Below, piece by piece: positions 1 to 7,336 of a DNA stretch of 64,000 nt. A program made the position numbers and the translations under genes. Under the pieces are notes generated by a model. The model ran no database searches. It was given only the letters and a program-made list of their open reading frames with translations, and was not told the DNA's origin. Each line of letters starts with the position of its first letter. Position 1 is the first letter of the stretch. The DNA comes from DAIOEK01 sp963828285 (GTDB lineage: Bacteria; Chloroflexota; Anaerolineae; Anaerolineales; Anaerolineaceae), in the NCBI GenBank assembly GCA_963828285.1, contig CAWHEB010000002.1, forward strand, positions 744,001 to 808,000, written 5' to 3'.

Positions 1-424
1 GGGTTTCACCAGGAACCAACATCGATCCTCTTCGGAATCGATTCAAGAGCTGAGATTGGTATGGGTCGATGCGGGTGATCACCTGGGTGGAAACAACCTC
101 GGGTTTGATTCGATCTTCCACAGTCAATCCCAACCGGGAGAGGACAACATTCCCTGCTTCGAGGACAGCAGCCTGATTCGTCGAGTGCATCTCGAACATA
201 CCATATTCGCGTTCAACTATCTGCGCGCCAGGTCTGGCTTCTGTAGCCTTAACGGCAATATCGACCATGCGGAACACCTCGTTACCCGGAGACATTTCGA
301 CGTACAAAGCAGCCATACCCTCGGTTGGTAGATCACCCTGAGTGACTGTTCCGATGAATGCTGCAAATTGAGGCTGCATCCGATCGAGATAGCAGTAACA
401 ACGTAAAGAAAATTTTTCAGTCAT
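1..424 (-). CDS. BMC-T (tandem-domain) shell protein, partial
   Basis: Trimeric tandem-domain shell protein of a bacterial microcompartment; it forms pseudohexameric facets, often with a gated pore. The first 141 residues are visible, starting MTEKFSLRCYCYLDRMQPQF, and the gene runs off the left edge. The segments LDRMQPQFAAFIGT, AALYVEMSPGNEV and IVEREYGMFEMH follow the pattern I recall for the stacking (double-layer) BMC-T group of Haliangium and Chloroflexi shells. The ATG lies 6 bases after GGAG and 24 bases past the stop of the EutJ-like gene, so this is the seventh visible gene of the BMC operon. The assignment to the stacking subgroup is from memory of family sequences. Confidence 0.8.
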   Translation of the reverse strand, partial: MTEKFSLRCYCYLDRMQPQFAAFIGTVTQGDLPTEGMAALYVEMSPGNEVFRMVDIAVKATEARPGAQIVEREYGMFEMHSTNQAAVLEAGNVVLSRLGLTVEDRIKPEVVSTQVITRIDPYQSQLLNRFRRGSMLVPGET

Positions 425-447
425 ACAATCTCCAATCTATTCCGGAT

Positions 448-1338
448 TCACCGGGCAGGGTCTTGCATTGCCATCCCAAGAGGAGTGATAAAAACCGGAT
501 CATTCGGGACACTGGTAGCAATCCCGGTGTAATCCTGTACCACTTCAGCCATTCCCATAAATGCAGAGGTTCCACCCACCATGGTGATGCTGTCCACCGG
601 ATGTTTGGCAATATGGCGGGCGGCAATATTGGCGACTTTTTCCATCACCGGACGGATAATCGGGAAAAGATCCTTCTGGGCTGCAGATTGGGTCTTCAGC
701 GTCTCTGCTTCATCAAGCGGGATCCCCTTTGAACCGGCAATCACCAGGGAGAAATGCGTTCCGCCGGTAGCTTCGTCCGCACTGTAGATGACCTTGCCAT
801 TCTTGATCACAGCGACACCGGTTGTTCCGCCACCCACATCGACGATCGCACCGTCATCCAATCTCAAGATGTTGTTGGCTGCGCTGGGTTCATCGATCAA
901 TTCAGGGCAATCCATACCGACAGATTTAATCACATTGGCAGTTGCGCGGACTTCAACAAGGGGTACACCTGGCGGATATCCACTGACTGCATGGGTAAGT
1001 TGACGACCAAGCCTTCGCTCCACCCGTTCCTTCATGCCTTTTAGCAATTCGGATGCACCAAAGAAATCCACGATCAAACCATCCCTGGCAACCTGTGCAA
1101 ACTGCCACTCCCCAACGAGGGGAGTACCAAATTCATCCAGCACGACCAAAACCAAATAGGCAGTACCAAGATCGACACCCACCTTCAATAGCCCTTTGGG
1201 GAAGTCCTGAAGGGGTTGGGCAACGGCTGACAGATCCCGATGCAGAATCACTCTACCAGCCTGATCGAGGTAATCTTCCAGGCTGTCTGCAGGCAGCGTT
1301 AACGGAAAATGGGTCACATCATCCTTCGTGATTGCCAC
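448..1338 (-). CDS. eutJ: EutJ-like actin/Hsp70-fold BMC chaperone
   Basis: A 296-residue member of the ASKHA (Hsp70/actin) fold resembling EutJ, the poorly understood chaperone-like protein of ethanolamine and related microcompartment operons. Visible nucleotide-binding motifs are a phosphate-1 loop near residue 54 (VGVDLGTAYLVLVV), a phosphate-2 loop (IVDVGGGTTGVAV) and the adenosine motif MVGGTSAFMGM near the C-terminus. The first ~50 residues precede the fold. It sits 6 bases after the BMC-H stop and so is cotranscribed with shell genes. A role in cargo or shell assembly is inferred from context only. Confidence 0.85.
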   Translation of the reverse strand: MAITKDDVTHFPLTLPADSLEDYLDQAGRVILHRDLSAVAQPLQDFPKGLLKVGVDLGTAYLVLVVLDEFGTPLVGEWQFAQVARDGLIVDFFGASELLKGMKERVERRLGRQLTHAVSGYPPGVPLVEVRATANVIKSVGMDCPELIDEPSAANNILRLDDGAIVDVGGGTTGVAVIKNGKVIYSADEATGGTHFSLVIAGSKGIPLDEAETLKTQSAAQKDLFPIIRPVMEKVANIAARHIAKHPVDSITMVGGTSAFMGMAEVVQDYTGIATSVPNDPVFITPLGMAMQDPAR

Positions 1339-1344
1339 AAAGAA

Positions 1345-1674
1345 CTATTTCTTTTCCGCTGTACGTCCGCCAACCTGACCCTTGCTGTTCTGGGGCAGAA
1401 TCATTTCCACATCCTGGTGAGGCCGTGGAATGACATGGACAGACACAAGTTCGCCAACACGCTTGGCAGCAGCAGCGCCTGCATCTGTAGCAGCCTTTAC
1501 AGCGCCAACATCACCGCGAACCATTACGGTAACCAGTCCACCGCCAACATATTCCGAACCGATCAATACAACATTGGCAGCCTTGACCATCGCATCGGCA
1601 GCCTCAATTGCACCAACCAATCCTTTGGTTTCCACCATTCCTAACGCAATCAGTGCAGTGTCAAAAGCCATCAT
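1345..1674 (-). CDS. BMC-H hexameric shell protein
   Basis: A 109-residue single BMC domain, the main hexagonal tile of the microcompartment shell. The typical order is present: ALGMVETKGLVGAIEAADAM, then AANVVLIGSEYVGGGLVTVM with the pore-loop region, then VRGDVGAVKAATDAGAAAA and VHVIPRPH. The C-terminal tail of about 20 residues (QNSKGQVGGRTAEKK) is polar and probably disordered. Two adjacent ATGs follow AAAGGA; the upstream one is used here. It lies between the aldehyde dehydrogenase and the EutJ-like gene. Confidence 0.95.
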   Translation of the reverse strand: MMAFDTALIALGMVETKGLVGAIEAADAMVKAANVVLIGSEYVGGGLVTVMVRGDVGAVKAATDAGAAAAKRVGELVSVHVIPRPHQDVEMILPQNSKGQVGGRTAEKK

Positions 1675-1707
1675 TCACATCCTTTCAATCAATTTGATTA
1701 AATAAAA

Positions 1708-3171
1708 TCATCGTTTGGAGTTCAGTAATTCCTGAACGATCTCGCGAACGATTTTTTCAATCTCCGCATTTTCCAATGACGGAGATGTACCTACAGTTGT
1801 TGGAGCGGTCATCATGGATGATATGGGAGGGTGAAGCTCATAAGCCAACCGCTTGACATTGAACATGTGAAACACAGAGATGTTGTCACCAGTGATCGAG
1901 CCACCGATACCACCCGATCCGAGAGTAAGGGAAGGCATGACGCCGGTTGTCATACCAATTGCTCCGAGTGTTCCCATTGTGTTCACCACGATGCGAAAGA
2001 CTGGCTTCTCCAAGCCAAATGCCATGATCACCTTTTCGTCAGTCGCGTAGATGACCTGGGTATGTCCACGACCACCAAATTCGATCATGCTGATGGATGC
2101 TTCACAACCTTCCTCCCAATTTTCAACTTCATGCCATCCGAGGACGGTGGTCAGTTTTTCGTGGGCTAGCAGTTCTCCCTTGTCCACGCGCGAAATAGGA
2201 GTCACCAGAATGCGCACATCTGGTGCAACAGTAAATCCTGCATAATTGGCAACGAACGAAGCAGGTTTTCCGACCACCGCAGTGTTCATTGAACCATCCG
2301 GCATAAATAACGCTTTTCGTAGGAGATCTGTTTGCTGTTCATCGCAGAAGAAGGCACCTTCAGCGATCATTAACTCTTTAAGACGCGCGGCAATCGGGCG
2401 GTCTGGCAAAACACACTGCTCGGTGGCACAGATGGTGGAACAATCAAAAGCCTTCGATGCGACGATATAACGGGCAGCTTTTTCAACATCCGCGCTGCGA
2501 TCCACGTATACGGGGACATTCCCTGGGCCAACACCATAAGCGGGTTTCCCAACAGAATGGGCAGCGCGCACCATGGGTGTTCCACCAGTGGCGAGAATTA
2601 GAGCCACATGCTTGTGATGCATCAACTCCTGAGTACCCTGCAATGAAATATTCTGGAGACAAGAGATCAACCCCTTTGGGGCGCCAGCTTTTTCAGCCGC
2701 ATCCGCTATCACTCTGGTTGCTTCATAGCAACATCTCACCGCGGATGGATGGGGAGCATGCACTATGGCATCCCTGGCTTTGACTGCGATCAAAGTCTTG
2801 AAGAAAACTGTGGAGGTTGGATTTGTGGATGGAATCAATGCCGCTACAACACCGATCGGCCATGCGATCTCGAAGACTAATTTCTCATTTGGCTGGTTGA
2901 TAACACCCACCGTCTTCACATTCTTAATACTCTGCCAAACCGTTCTTGAGCCGAATTCATTCTTCAGTTTCTTATGGGCAGGGACTCCAAAACCAGTCTC
3001 GTCATGAGCAAGTTGGCCTAAACGAGCGGAAGCTTGATAACCCGCTTCAGCGATAGCTTCGCAGACCCGGTCCACCTCTTCCTGCGAGGCTTTGGACCAG
3101 ATCTTCCAGGCTTCATAAGCCCGGTCGGCTGATTCTCGTGCTTCCTGTATGGATAGGAGGTCCTTATCCAT
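1708..3171 (-). CDS. CoA-acylating aldehyde dehydrogenase (PduP/EutE-like), BMC cargo
   Basis: Oxidises a short aldehyde, here most likely the acetaldehyde released by DeoC, to acyl-CoA with NAD+. The 487-residue product has the ALDH fold; the nucleophilic cysteine is in FDCSTICATEQ. After the catalytic domain a linker (TAPTTVGTSPSLENA) leads to a C-terminal amphipathic helix (EIEKIVREIVQELLNSKR) that looks like an encapsulation peptide. The ATG at 3171 is preferred: GGAG lies 6 bases upstream, whereas the upstream in-frame TTG at 3183 has no spacing for a ribosome site. It is 23 bases downstream of the BMC-P gene. Confidence 0.93.
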   Translation of the reverse strand: MDKDLLSIQEARESADRAYEAWKIWSKASQEEVDRVCEAIAEAGYQASARLGQLAHDETGFGVPAHKKLKNEFGSRTVWQSIKNVKTVGVINQPNEKLVFEIAWPIGVVAALIPSTNPTSTVFFKTLIAVKARDAIVHAPHPSAVRCCYEATRVIADAAEKAGAPKGLISCLQNISLQGTQELMHHKHVALILATGGTPMVRAAHSVGKPAYGVGPGNVPVYVDRSADVEKAARYIVASKAFDCSTICATEQCVLPDRPIAARLKELMIAEGAFFCDEQQTDLLRKALFMPDGSMNTAVVGKPASFVANYAGFTVAPDVRILVTPISRVDKGELLAHEKLTTVLGWHEVENWEEGCEASISMIEFGGRGHTQVIYATDEKVIMAFGLEKPVFRIVVNTMGTLGAIGMTTGVMPSLTLGSGGIGGSITGDNISVFHMFNVKRLAYELHPPISSMMTAPTTVGTSPSLENAEIEKIVREIVQELLNSKR

Positions 3172-3194
3172 GATCATCTCCAAATCGAATAAGA

Positions 3195-3488
3195 CTAAGA
3201 CTTTGTAAAGGTAATCTCACCATTGACTTCCAGGTGATCGATAACCGCCATAATGACGGCATCCACAGGAGTATCTTTGGTGATGGTTGTCTGGCGGGCG
3301 CTGGATCCGGAGGCGGTTAAAACCAGATCGCCGACTCCTGCATCCACGGTGTCGATTGCAACAAATGGTTTACCAGACAGAGTGCCGTGCTCATCAGTTT
3401 GACAAACGATGAGCAGTTTTCTGCCAATCAGTTTCTCGTCTTTTATGGTTGATACAGTCGTTCCAATTACTTTGGCTATCAGCATCAT
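3195..3488 (-). CDS. BMC-P pentameric vertex protein (EutN/CcmL family)
   Basis: A 97-residue EutN/CcmL-family protein that caps the twelve vertices of the microcompartment. Family features are IAKVIGTTVSTIKDEKLIGR at the start, LLIVCQTDE, FVAIDTVDAGVGDLVLTASG in the centre, and VDAVIMAVIDHLEVNG at the end. The start has two adjacent ATGs after GGAG, so the exact first residue is uncertain by one. It is placed between deoC and the aldehyde dehydrogenase, as in other shell/enzyme operons. Confidence 0.95.
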   Translation of the reverse strand: MMLIAKVIGTTVSTIKDEKLIGRKLLIVCQTDEHGTLSGKPFVAIDTVDAGVGDLVLTASGSSARQTTITKDTPVDAVIMAVIDHLEVNGEITFTKS

Positions 3489-3502
3489 GTCTCTCCAGAA
3501 AT

Positions 3503-4426
3503 CTAATACCCTTTACCGACGGTCGCAGAAGCTTGTGATTTCTGCTCAGTATTATCCTGAATAATCTTTACTCCAGCGCTGGCACCCAAGCGGGTTGCAC
3601 CGGCTTTGATCATATTTTCTGCATCTTCGCGGGTTCGAACCCCTCCAGAAGCCTTGACTCCCATTTCCGGGCCAACCGTGCGGCGCATCAATTCGATGTC
3701 ATGGACGGTCGCTCCGCCGCTCGAGAATCCTGTGGATGTTTTCACAAAATCGGCTTTCGCTTCCTTGGCTAGGAGGCAGGCGATCACTTTTTCTTCATCA
3801 TTCAGCAGAGAAGTTTCGATAATTACTTTGCAGATCGCACCAGCCTGGTGGGCGACATCGACCACTCCGCGAATATCCCTGGCAACCAGGTCATTCTCAC
3901 GGGCTTTCAATGCTCCAATGTTGATGACCATATCCACTTCTGTTGCCCCTTCCTGGAGCGCGTTTCTGGCTTCGAAAGCTTTGACTTCGGGAGCGGTGGC
4001 GCCAAGCGGGAAACCGATCACAGTGCAAACTTTGGCAGCAGAACCTTTTAGAAGTTCAGCGCAGAGTTTTACCCAGGTTGGATTTACACAAACCGAAGCG
4101 AAATTATATTTTCGAGCTTCGAAACAAAGTTGGGCGATCTGGTCGGGCGTGGCATCCGGTTTCAGCAGGGTATGGTCGATCATCCCAGCGATGTTAACGT
4201 CCTGCGGGATGACGCCTAAAGTTGAAGTCAGCCGTTCGGCCCCCGCGCTTATCACATGTCCGGCATTGTCAAAACAGGTTTTCACCTTCATTCCCTCGGC
4301 AACTTCAACCGTACAATATGCCCCATCGGGAAGTTTTTCCTGTTCTTCCTGCTCGACCATTGCCAGTAACACTTCACGGGTAATGATCTCGACCAATTGT
4401 TCAACTAATTTAGTATCTGGAGCCAT
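3503..4426 (-). CDS. deoC: Deoxyribose-phosphate aldolase with N-terminal targeting helix (BMC cargo)
   Basis: Class I aldolase that splits 2-deoxy-D-ribose 5-phosphate into acetaldehyde and glyceraldehyde 3-phosphate. The DeoC domain begins near residue 80 (IAGMIDHTLLKPDATP). The Schiff-base lysine is in FVKTSTGFS (about K229), with a second active-site lysine in GVKASGG (about K258) and the acid residue in EVDMVINIG (about D165). At 307 residues it is longer than ordinary DeoC (about 220-260). The extra N-terminus starts with an amphipathic helix (TKLVEQLVEIITREVLLAM), a probable encapsulation peptide, followed by a small extra segment. It starts 1 base after the rpiB stop, implying coupled translation. 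Confidence 0.95.
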   Translation of the reverse strand: MAPDTKLVEQLVEIITREVLLAMVEQEEQEKLPDGAYCTVEVAEGMKVKTCFDNAGHVISAGAERLTSTLGVIPQDVNIAGMIDHTLLKPDATPDQIAQLCFEARKYNFASVCVNPTWVKLCAELLKGSAAKVCTVIGFPLGATAPEVKAFEARNALQEGATEVDMVINIGALKARENDLVARDIRGVVDVAHQAGAICKVIIETSLLNDEEKVIACLLAKEAKADFVKTSTGFSSGGATVHDIELMRRTVGPEMGVKASGGVRTREDAENMIKAGATRLGASAGVKIIQDNTEQKSQASATVGKGY

Positions 4427-4427
4427 A

Positions 4428-5039
4428 TCACTCGCCTTTTAAGTATTTCTTATCGACTGCAATTATCTTATCCACCCTGGCAGTATGCCTACCACCGGCG
4501 AATTCTGTTGTAATCCAGGTCTTGAGGATTTGTTTTGCCAGATTAACTCCGATGAGTCCTGCCCCTAGCGTGAGCAGGTTCGCATCATTATGTTCCTTGC
4601 TGTTGACTGCTGTGGAATAGTCGTAACACATGGCAGCCCGTACGCCAGGAACCTTATTGGCAACCATACAACTTCCAATTCCAGCGCCGTCGATCATCAC
4701 CCCAAACATTACTTTTTGGGAACTGACCATCTGGGCTACTTTAAAAGCAAAATCAGGATAATCGCAGGCTTCTTTGTTGTTCGTTCCACAATCTACCACT
4801 TCGAATCCCATTTCAACCAGGTCTTTTTTCAGGATCTCTTTTAATTCAAAGCCGCCGTGATCCGATCCGATCGCCGCGACCTTTGTAGAATTGACTTTGG
4901 GGAGAGCTGAACTAGATACTTGCTGGGCAGCAGCTACGGATTGTGAGGTCGGTGTTGTCACTATCGACTGACCACCCATGGTCCGTTTCACTACCCGCTC
5001 CACAATTTCCCGTAATTCGCTATCTGATATCTGATCCAC
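4428..5039 (-). CDS. rpiB: RpiB-type sugar-phosphate isomerase with N-terminal targeting helix (BMC cargo)
   Basis: Member of the ribose-5-phosphate isomerase B / LacAB family, with GSDHGGFELKEIL and VPGVRAAMCYD. A GTG start at 5039 is chosen because AGAGGG lies 5 bases upstream. It puts an amphipathic helix (DQISDSELREIVERVVKRTM) at the N-terminus, then a Ser/Gln/Thr linker of about 30 residues, then the catalytic domain from about residue 51. This is the usual layout of an encapsulation peptide. An in-frame ATG at 5102 lies inside the operator and about 6 bases from the predicted transcription start, so it is unlikely. The usual catalytic loop CGTGIG reads DGAGIG here: the catalytic Cys is replaced by Asp. 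It is the first gene of the BMC operon. Confidence 0.9.
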   Translation of the reverse strand: MDQISDSELREIVERVVKRTMGGQSIVTTPTSQSVAAAQQVSSSALPKVNSTKVAAIGSDHGGFELKEILKKDLVEMGFEVVDCGTNNKEACDYPDFAFKVAQMVSSQKVMFGVMIDGAGIGSCMVANKVPGVRAAMCYDYSTAVNSKEHNDANLLTLGAGLIGVNLAKQILKTWITTEFAGGRHTARVDKIIAVDKKYLKGE

Positions 5040-5088
5040 TTTTTCCCTCTTGAAATCCCGGTTGAAATGGTTTACAATACTATCAACT

Positions 5089-5114
5089 GGTAATGACCAC
5101 ATTACCTCATTACC
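5089..5114. promoter_or_regulatory. Putative GntR operator between rpiB and the regulator
   Basis: GGTAATG (5089-5095) and CATTACC (5100-5106) form a perfect 7-bp inverted repeat with a 4-base spacer; a further direct copy CATTACC follows at 5108-5114. It lies over the predicted transcription start of the minus-strand BMC operon, where a bound repressor would block initiation. Assignment to the adjacent GntR protein is inference from position. Confidence 0.65.
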
Positions 5115-5143
5115 ATAATACTACAGCAAAATACAAATGTCAA
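5115..5143 (-). promoter_or_regulatory. Promoter of the BMC operon
   Basis: On the minus strand TTGACA (5143-5138) and TATTAT (5120-5115) are separated by exactly 17 bases, a near-consensus housekeeping-sigma promoter. Transcription would start near 5108, inside the repeat operator and about 70 bases before the GTG start proposed for rpiB. The -35 box overlaps the first codons of the divergent gntR gene. Confidence 0.75.
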
Positions 5144-5874
5144 GCACAATCGATCCCTTCAACGCAGTACCCAAGTATTACCAACTTGCCAGTATTCTCA
5201 AGCAGAAAATTGAGCAGGGGGAATGGGCGACGCGTACTCCGATCCCATCAGAACGTGCGCTTGAAACGCAATATAATGTCAGCCGGCCTACCATTCGACA
5301 GGCAATCGATTATCTCGAACGACAAGGTTTTCTGTACAAGGAACATGGAAAAGGGACATTTGTATCCCCGCAAAAACTACAAAAAGGGATGCAGGAACTA
5401 ACCAGTTTTTCAGAAGATCTGGTTCGCCGCGGAATACGCCCCGGACAGATCATCCGTAAAATTGAGTTCATGGTTCCGTCTGTCAGTATTCTACAACGAT
5501 TGGAACTTCCCGCCGGTACAAAAGTGCTCTGCGTGGAACGCATCAGACTCGGGGATGACACTCCGATAGGTTTGCAGACATCCTATATCGCCCTGGATGA
5601 GACTCAGATCATCACCCGCAAGGACCTGGAACAGACCGGATCACTCTACCGCGTTCTGCAAGATAAATTCAACATCATCCCCACCGAAGCTGATGAGACA
5701 CTTGAAGTCACAATCGGTACTCCTGAAGAAGCGAAAGAACTGCATATTCCAGTAGGTTCACCTTTGTTGTTAAATGAAAGACTCACTTACAATCAGAACA
5801 GGCGTCCGGTGGAATTCGTTAAAATTCTTTACCGTGGAGATCGATACCGCTACGTTGTCCGTTTGACACGTTAA
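5137..5874 (+). CDS. GntR/HutC-family transcriptional regulator (UTRA domain)
   Basis: A 245-residue regulator with an N-terminal winged helix (YYQLASILKQKIEQGEW, PSERALETQYNVSRPTIRQA, GKGTFVSPQ; about residues 10-80). A C-terminal UTRA effector domain follows (FSEDLVRRGIRPGQ, VLCVERIRLGDDTPIGLQ). HutC-type regulators usually sense sugar phosphates or amino-acid derivatives. It is divergent from the microcompartment operon, with the operator repeat between them, so it probably controls that operon in response to a pentose phosphate. No Shine-Dalgarno motif is visible before the ATG, so the leader may be very short. Confidence 0.92.
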   Translation: MSSTIDPFNAVPKYYQLASILKQKIEQGEWATRTPIPSERALETQYNVSRPTIRQAIDYLERQGFLYKEHGKGTFVSPQKLQKGMQELTSFSEDLVRRGIRPGQIIRKIEFMVPSVSILQRLELPAGTKVLCVERIRLGDDTPIGLQTSYIALDETQIITRKDLEQTGSLYRVLQDKFNIIPTEADETLEVTIGTPEEAKELHIPVGSPLLLNERLTYNQNRRPVEFVKILYRGDRYRYVVRLTR

Positions 5875-5953
5875 ACACAAGTCTCTTTGAACAAATAGTA
5901 ATAAGATCTTTGATCAGAACAAACATCGAGCTTCTATGCCAAACTCGGTTGTC

Positions 5954-5982
5954 TTGATTCAATCCCAGGCAGGCTGTACTAT
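5954..5982 (+). promoter_or_regulatory. Promoter of the glycosyltransferase/gpgS operon
   Basis: TTGATT (5954-5959), a 17-base spacer and TACTAT (5977-5982). Initiation would fall near 5989, only about 7 bases before the ATG at 5996, and no ribosome-binding site is visible, so the message may be nearly leaderless. Confidence 0.5.
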
Positions 5983-5995
5983 ATAGAAACCGAAT

Positions 5996-7336
5996 ATGAG
6001 CGCAACTAGAAGGATCGGTTTCATCTCAACCAGGTTTGCCGGAGTTGACGGTGTGTCACTTGAAACTGCCAAGTGGACGACTGTCCTCGAGCGCATGGGA
6101 CACACCTGCCACTTCTTCTGCGGAGAGTGCGACCGTCCGGCAGAACGGAGCTATGTCGTCCCGGAAGCATTCTACAGACACCCATCGATCACCGCGATCA
6201 ACGATGTTGTATTCACCGGCTCATGGGGTAGTCTGCACATCAACCGAAAAACCCATCCAGAGATCGAAGCGCTGCACAAGGATTTCTTTTCCGTTTACAT
6301 TCGCCCGGCTAGAATCAGCAAACAGATACAGGATATAAAGGATTATCTCAAGGAGCATCTTTATAAATTTGTTCATCAATTCAAAATAGAAGCCCTGATC
6401 GTTGAGAATGCTCTCTCCATACCTGTCAACATTCCGCTGGGACTAGCTATCGCCGAATTCATCGCTGAAACCGGTTATCCGGTCATTGCACATCATCATG
6501 ATTTTTCCTGGGAACGTCAACGATTCTTAAATAATTCTGTCCACGATTATCTAGCAGCAGCGTTCCCGCCCCAATTACCATCCATCCGGCATGTGGTCAT
6601 TAATTCCATTCAGGCACAACAACTTGCAACCCGTATTGGTGCGGCTGCGATGCTGGTTCCGAATGTGATGGATTTCGACACACCACCTGATCTCCTGGAT
6701 GAGTATGCATCAACAGCCCGGCAAGATCTTGGGGCGTCTCCCGAAGAATACCTGATTCTGCAACCTACACGAATTATTCAACGAAAAGGAATCGAACACA
6801 CCATCGAGTTAGTTAGAAGGTTAGGACTACCTGCAGTTCTGGTCATCACTCACGCGGCCGGTGATGAAGGGACTGCATACGAACATAGAGTACGGGAGTT
6901 TGCATCCTTATTGGATGTGAAGATCAATTTCGAATCAGATATAGTTGGTACAAATCGTGGAATGACCGCGAAGGGGAAGAAAATCTACTCAATCGGGGAT
7001 ATCTATCCGCAAGCTGATCTGGTTTCTTATCCATCATCCATCGAAGGGTTTGGAAATGCTTTCCTGGAAGCCGTATATTTCAGACGACCACTGATATTAA
7101 ATAATTACTCCATTTTCGAAGCAGATATCAAACCGAAAGGATTTCAAGTCATCGAATTCGATGGTTTCATCAGCGAGAAGACTCTAGCAGATACCCGATA
7201 CCTTTTGCAGCATCCCGAGTATGCCAGAAAGATGTGCAATCATAATTTTAATCTCGCAAAACGTTATTATTCATTCTCCATGTTGGAACATCATCTCAAA
7301 CTACTTCTCGAAGATATTTTTGGGGAAGATTCATGA
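5996..7336 (+). CDS. GT4-like glycosyltransferase, first gene of gpgS operon
   Basis: A 446-residue GT-B glycosyltransferase. The N-terminal acceptor half starts RRIGFISTRFAGVDGVSLET, contains VIAHHHDFSWERQRF, and shows the loop usual in family 4 enzymes. The C-terminal nucleotide-sugar half has QPTRIIQRKGIEHTIEL and YPSSIEGFGNAFLEAV, the EX7E-type motif. It overlaps the next glycosyltransferase by 4 bases. With gpgS and a phosphatase downstream, it may add a sugar to glucosyl-3-phosphoglycerate or glucosylglycerate (a MggA/MggS-like role). That is inference; the donor and acceptor cannot be read from the sequence. Confidence 0.85.
   Translation: MSATRRIGFISTRFAGVDGVSLETAKWTTVLERMGHTCHFFCGECDRPAERSYVVPEAFYRHPSITAINDVVFTGSWGSLHINRKTHPEIEALHKDFFSVYIRPARISKQIQDIKDYLKEHLYKFVHQFKIEALIVENALSIPVNIPLGLAIAEFIAETGYPVIAHHHDFSWERQRFLNNSVHDYLAAAFPPQLPSIRHVVINSIQAQQLATRIGAAAMLVPNVMDFDTPPDLLDEYASTARQDLGASPEEYLILQPTRIIQRKGIEHTIELVRRLGLPAVLVITHAAGDEGTAYEHRVREFASLLDVKINFESDIVGTNRGMTAKGKKIYSIGDIYPQADLVSYPSSIEGFGNAFLEAVYFRRPLILNNYSIFEADIKPKGFQVIEFDGFISEKTLADTRYLLQHPEYARKMCNHNFNLAKRYYSFSMLEHHLKLLLEDIFGEDS

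Noticed and set aside
3606..4442. A 278-codon open frame antisense to deoC
   Set aside because: Low-complexity Ser/Ala/Thr composition and full overlap with the aldolase; an antisense artefact of codon use.
5039..5102. ATG at 5102 as the rpiB start
   Set aside because: It lies within the operator and only about 6 bases after the predicted transcription start, without a ribosome site; GTG 5039 has a strong one.
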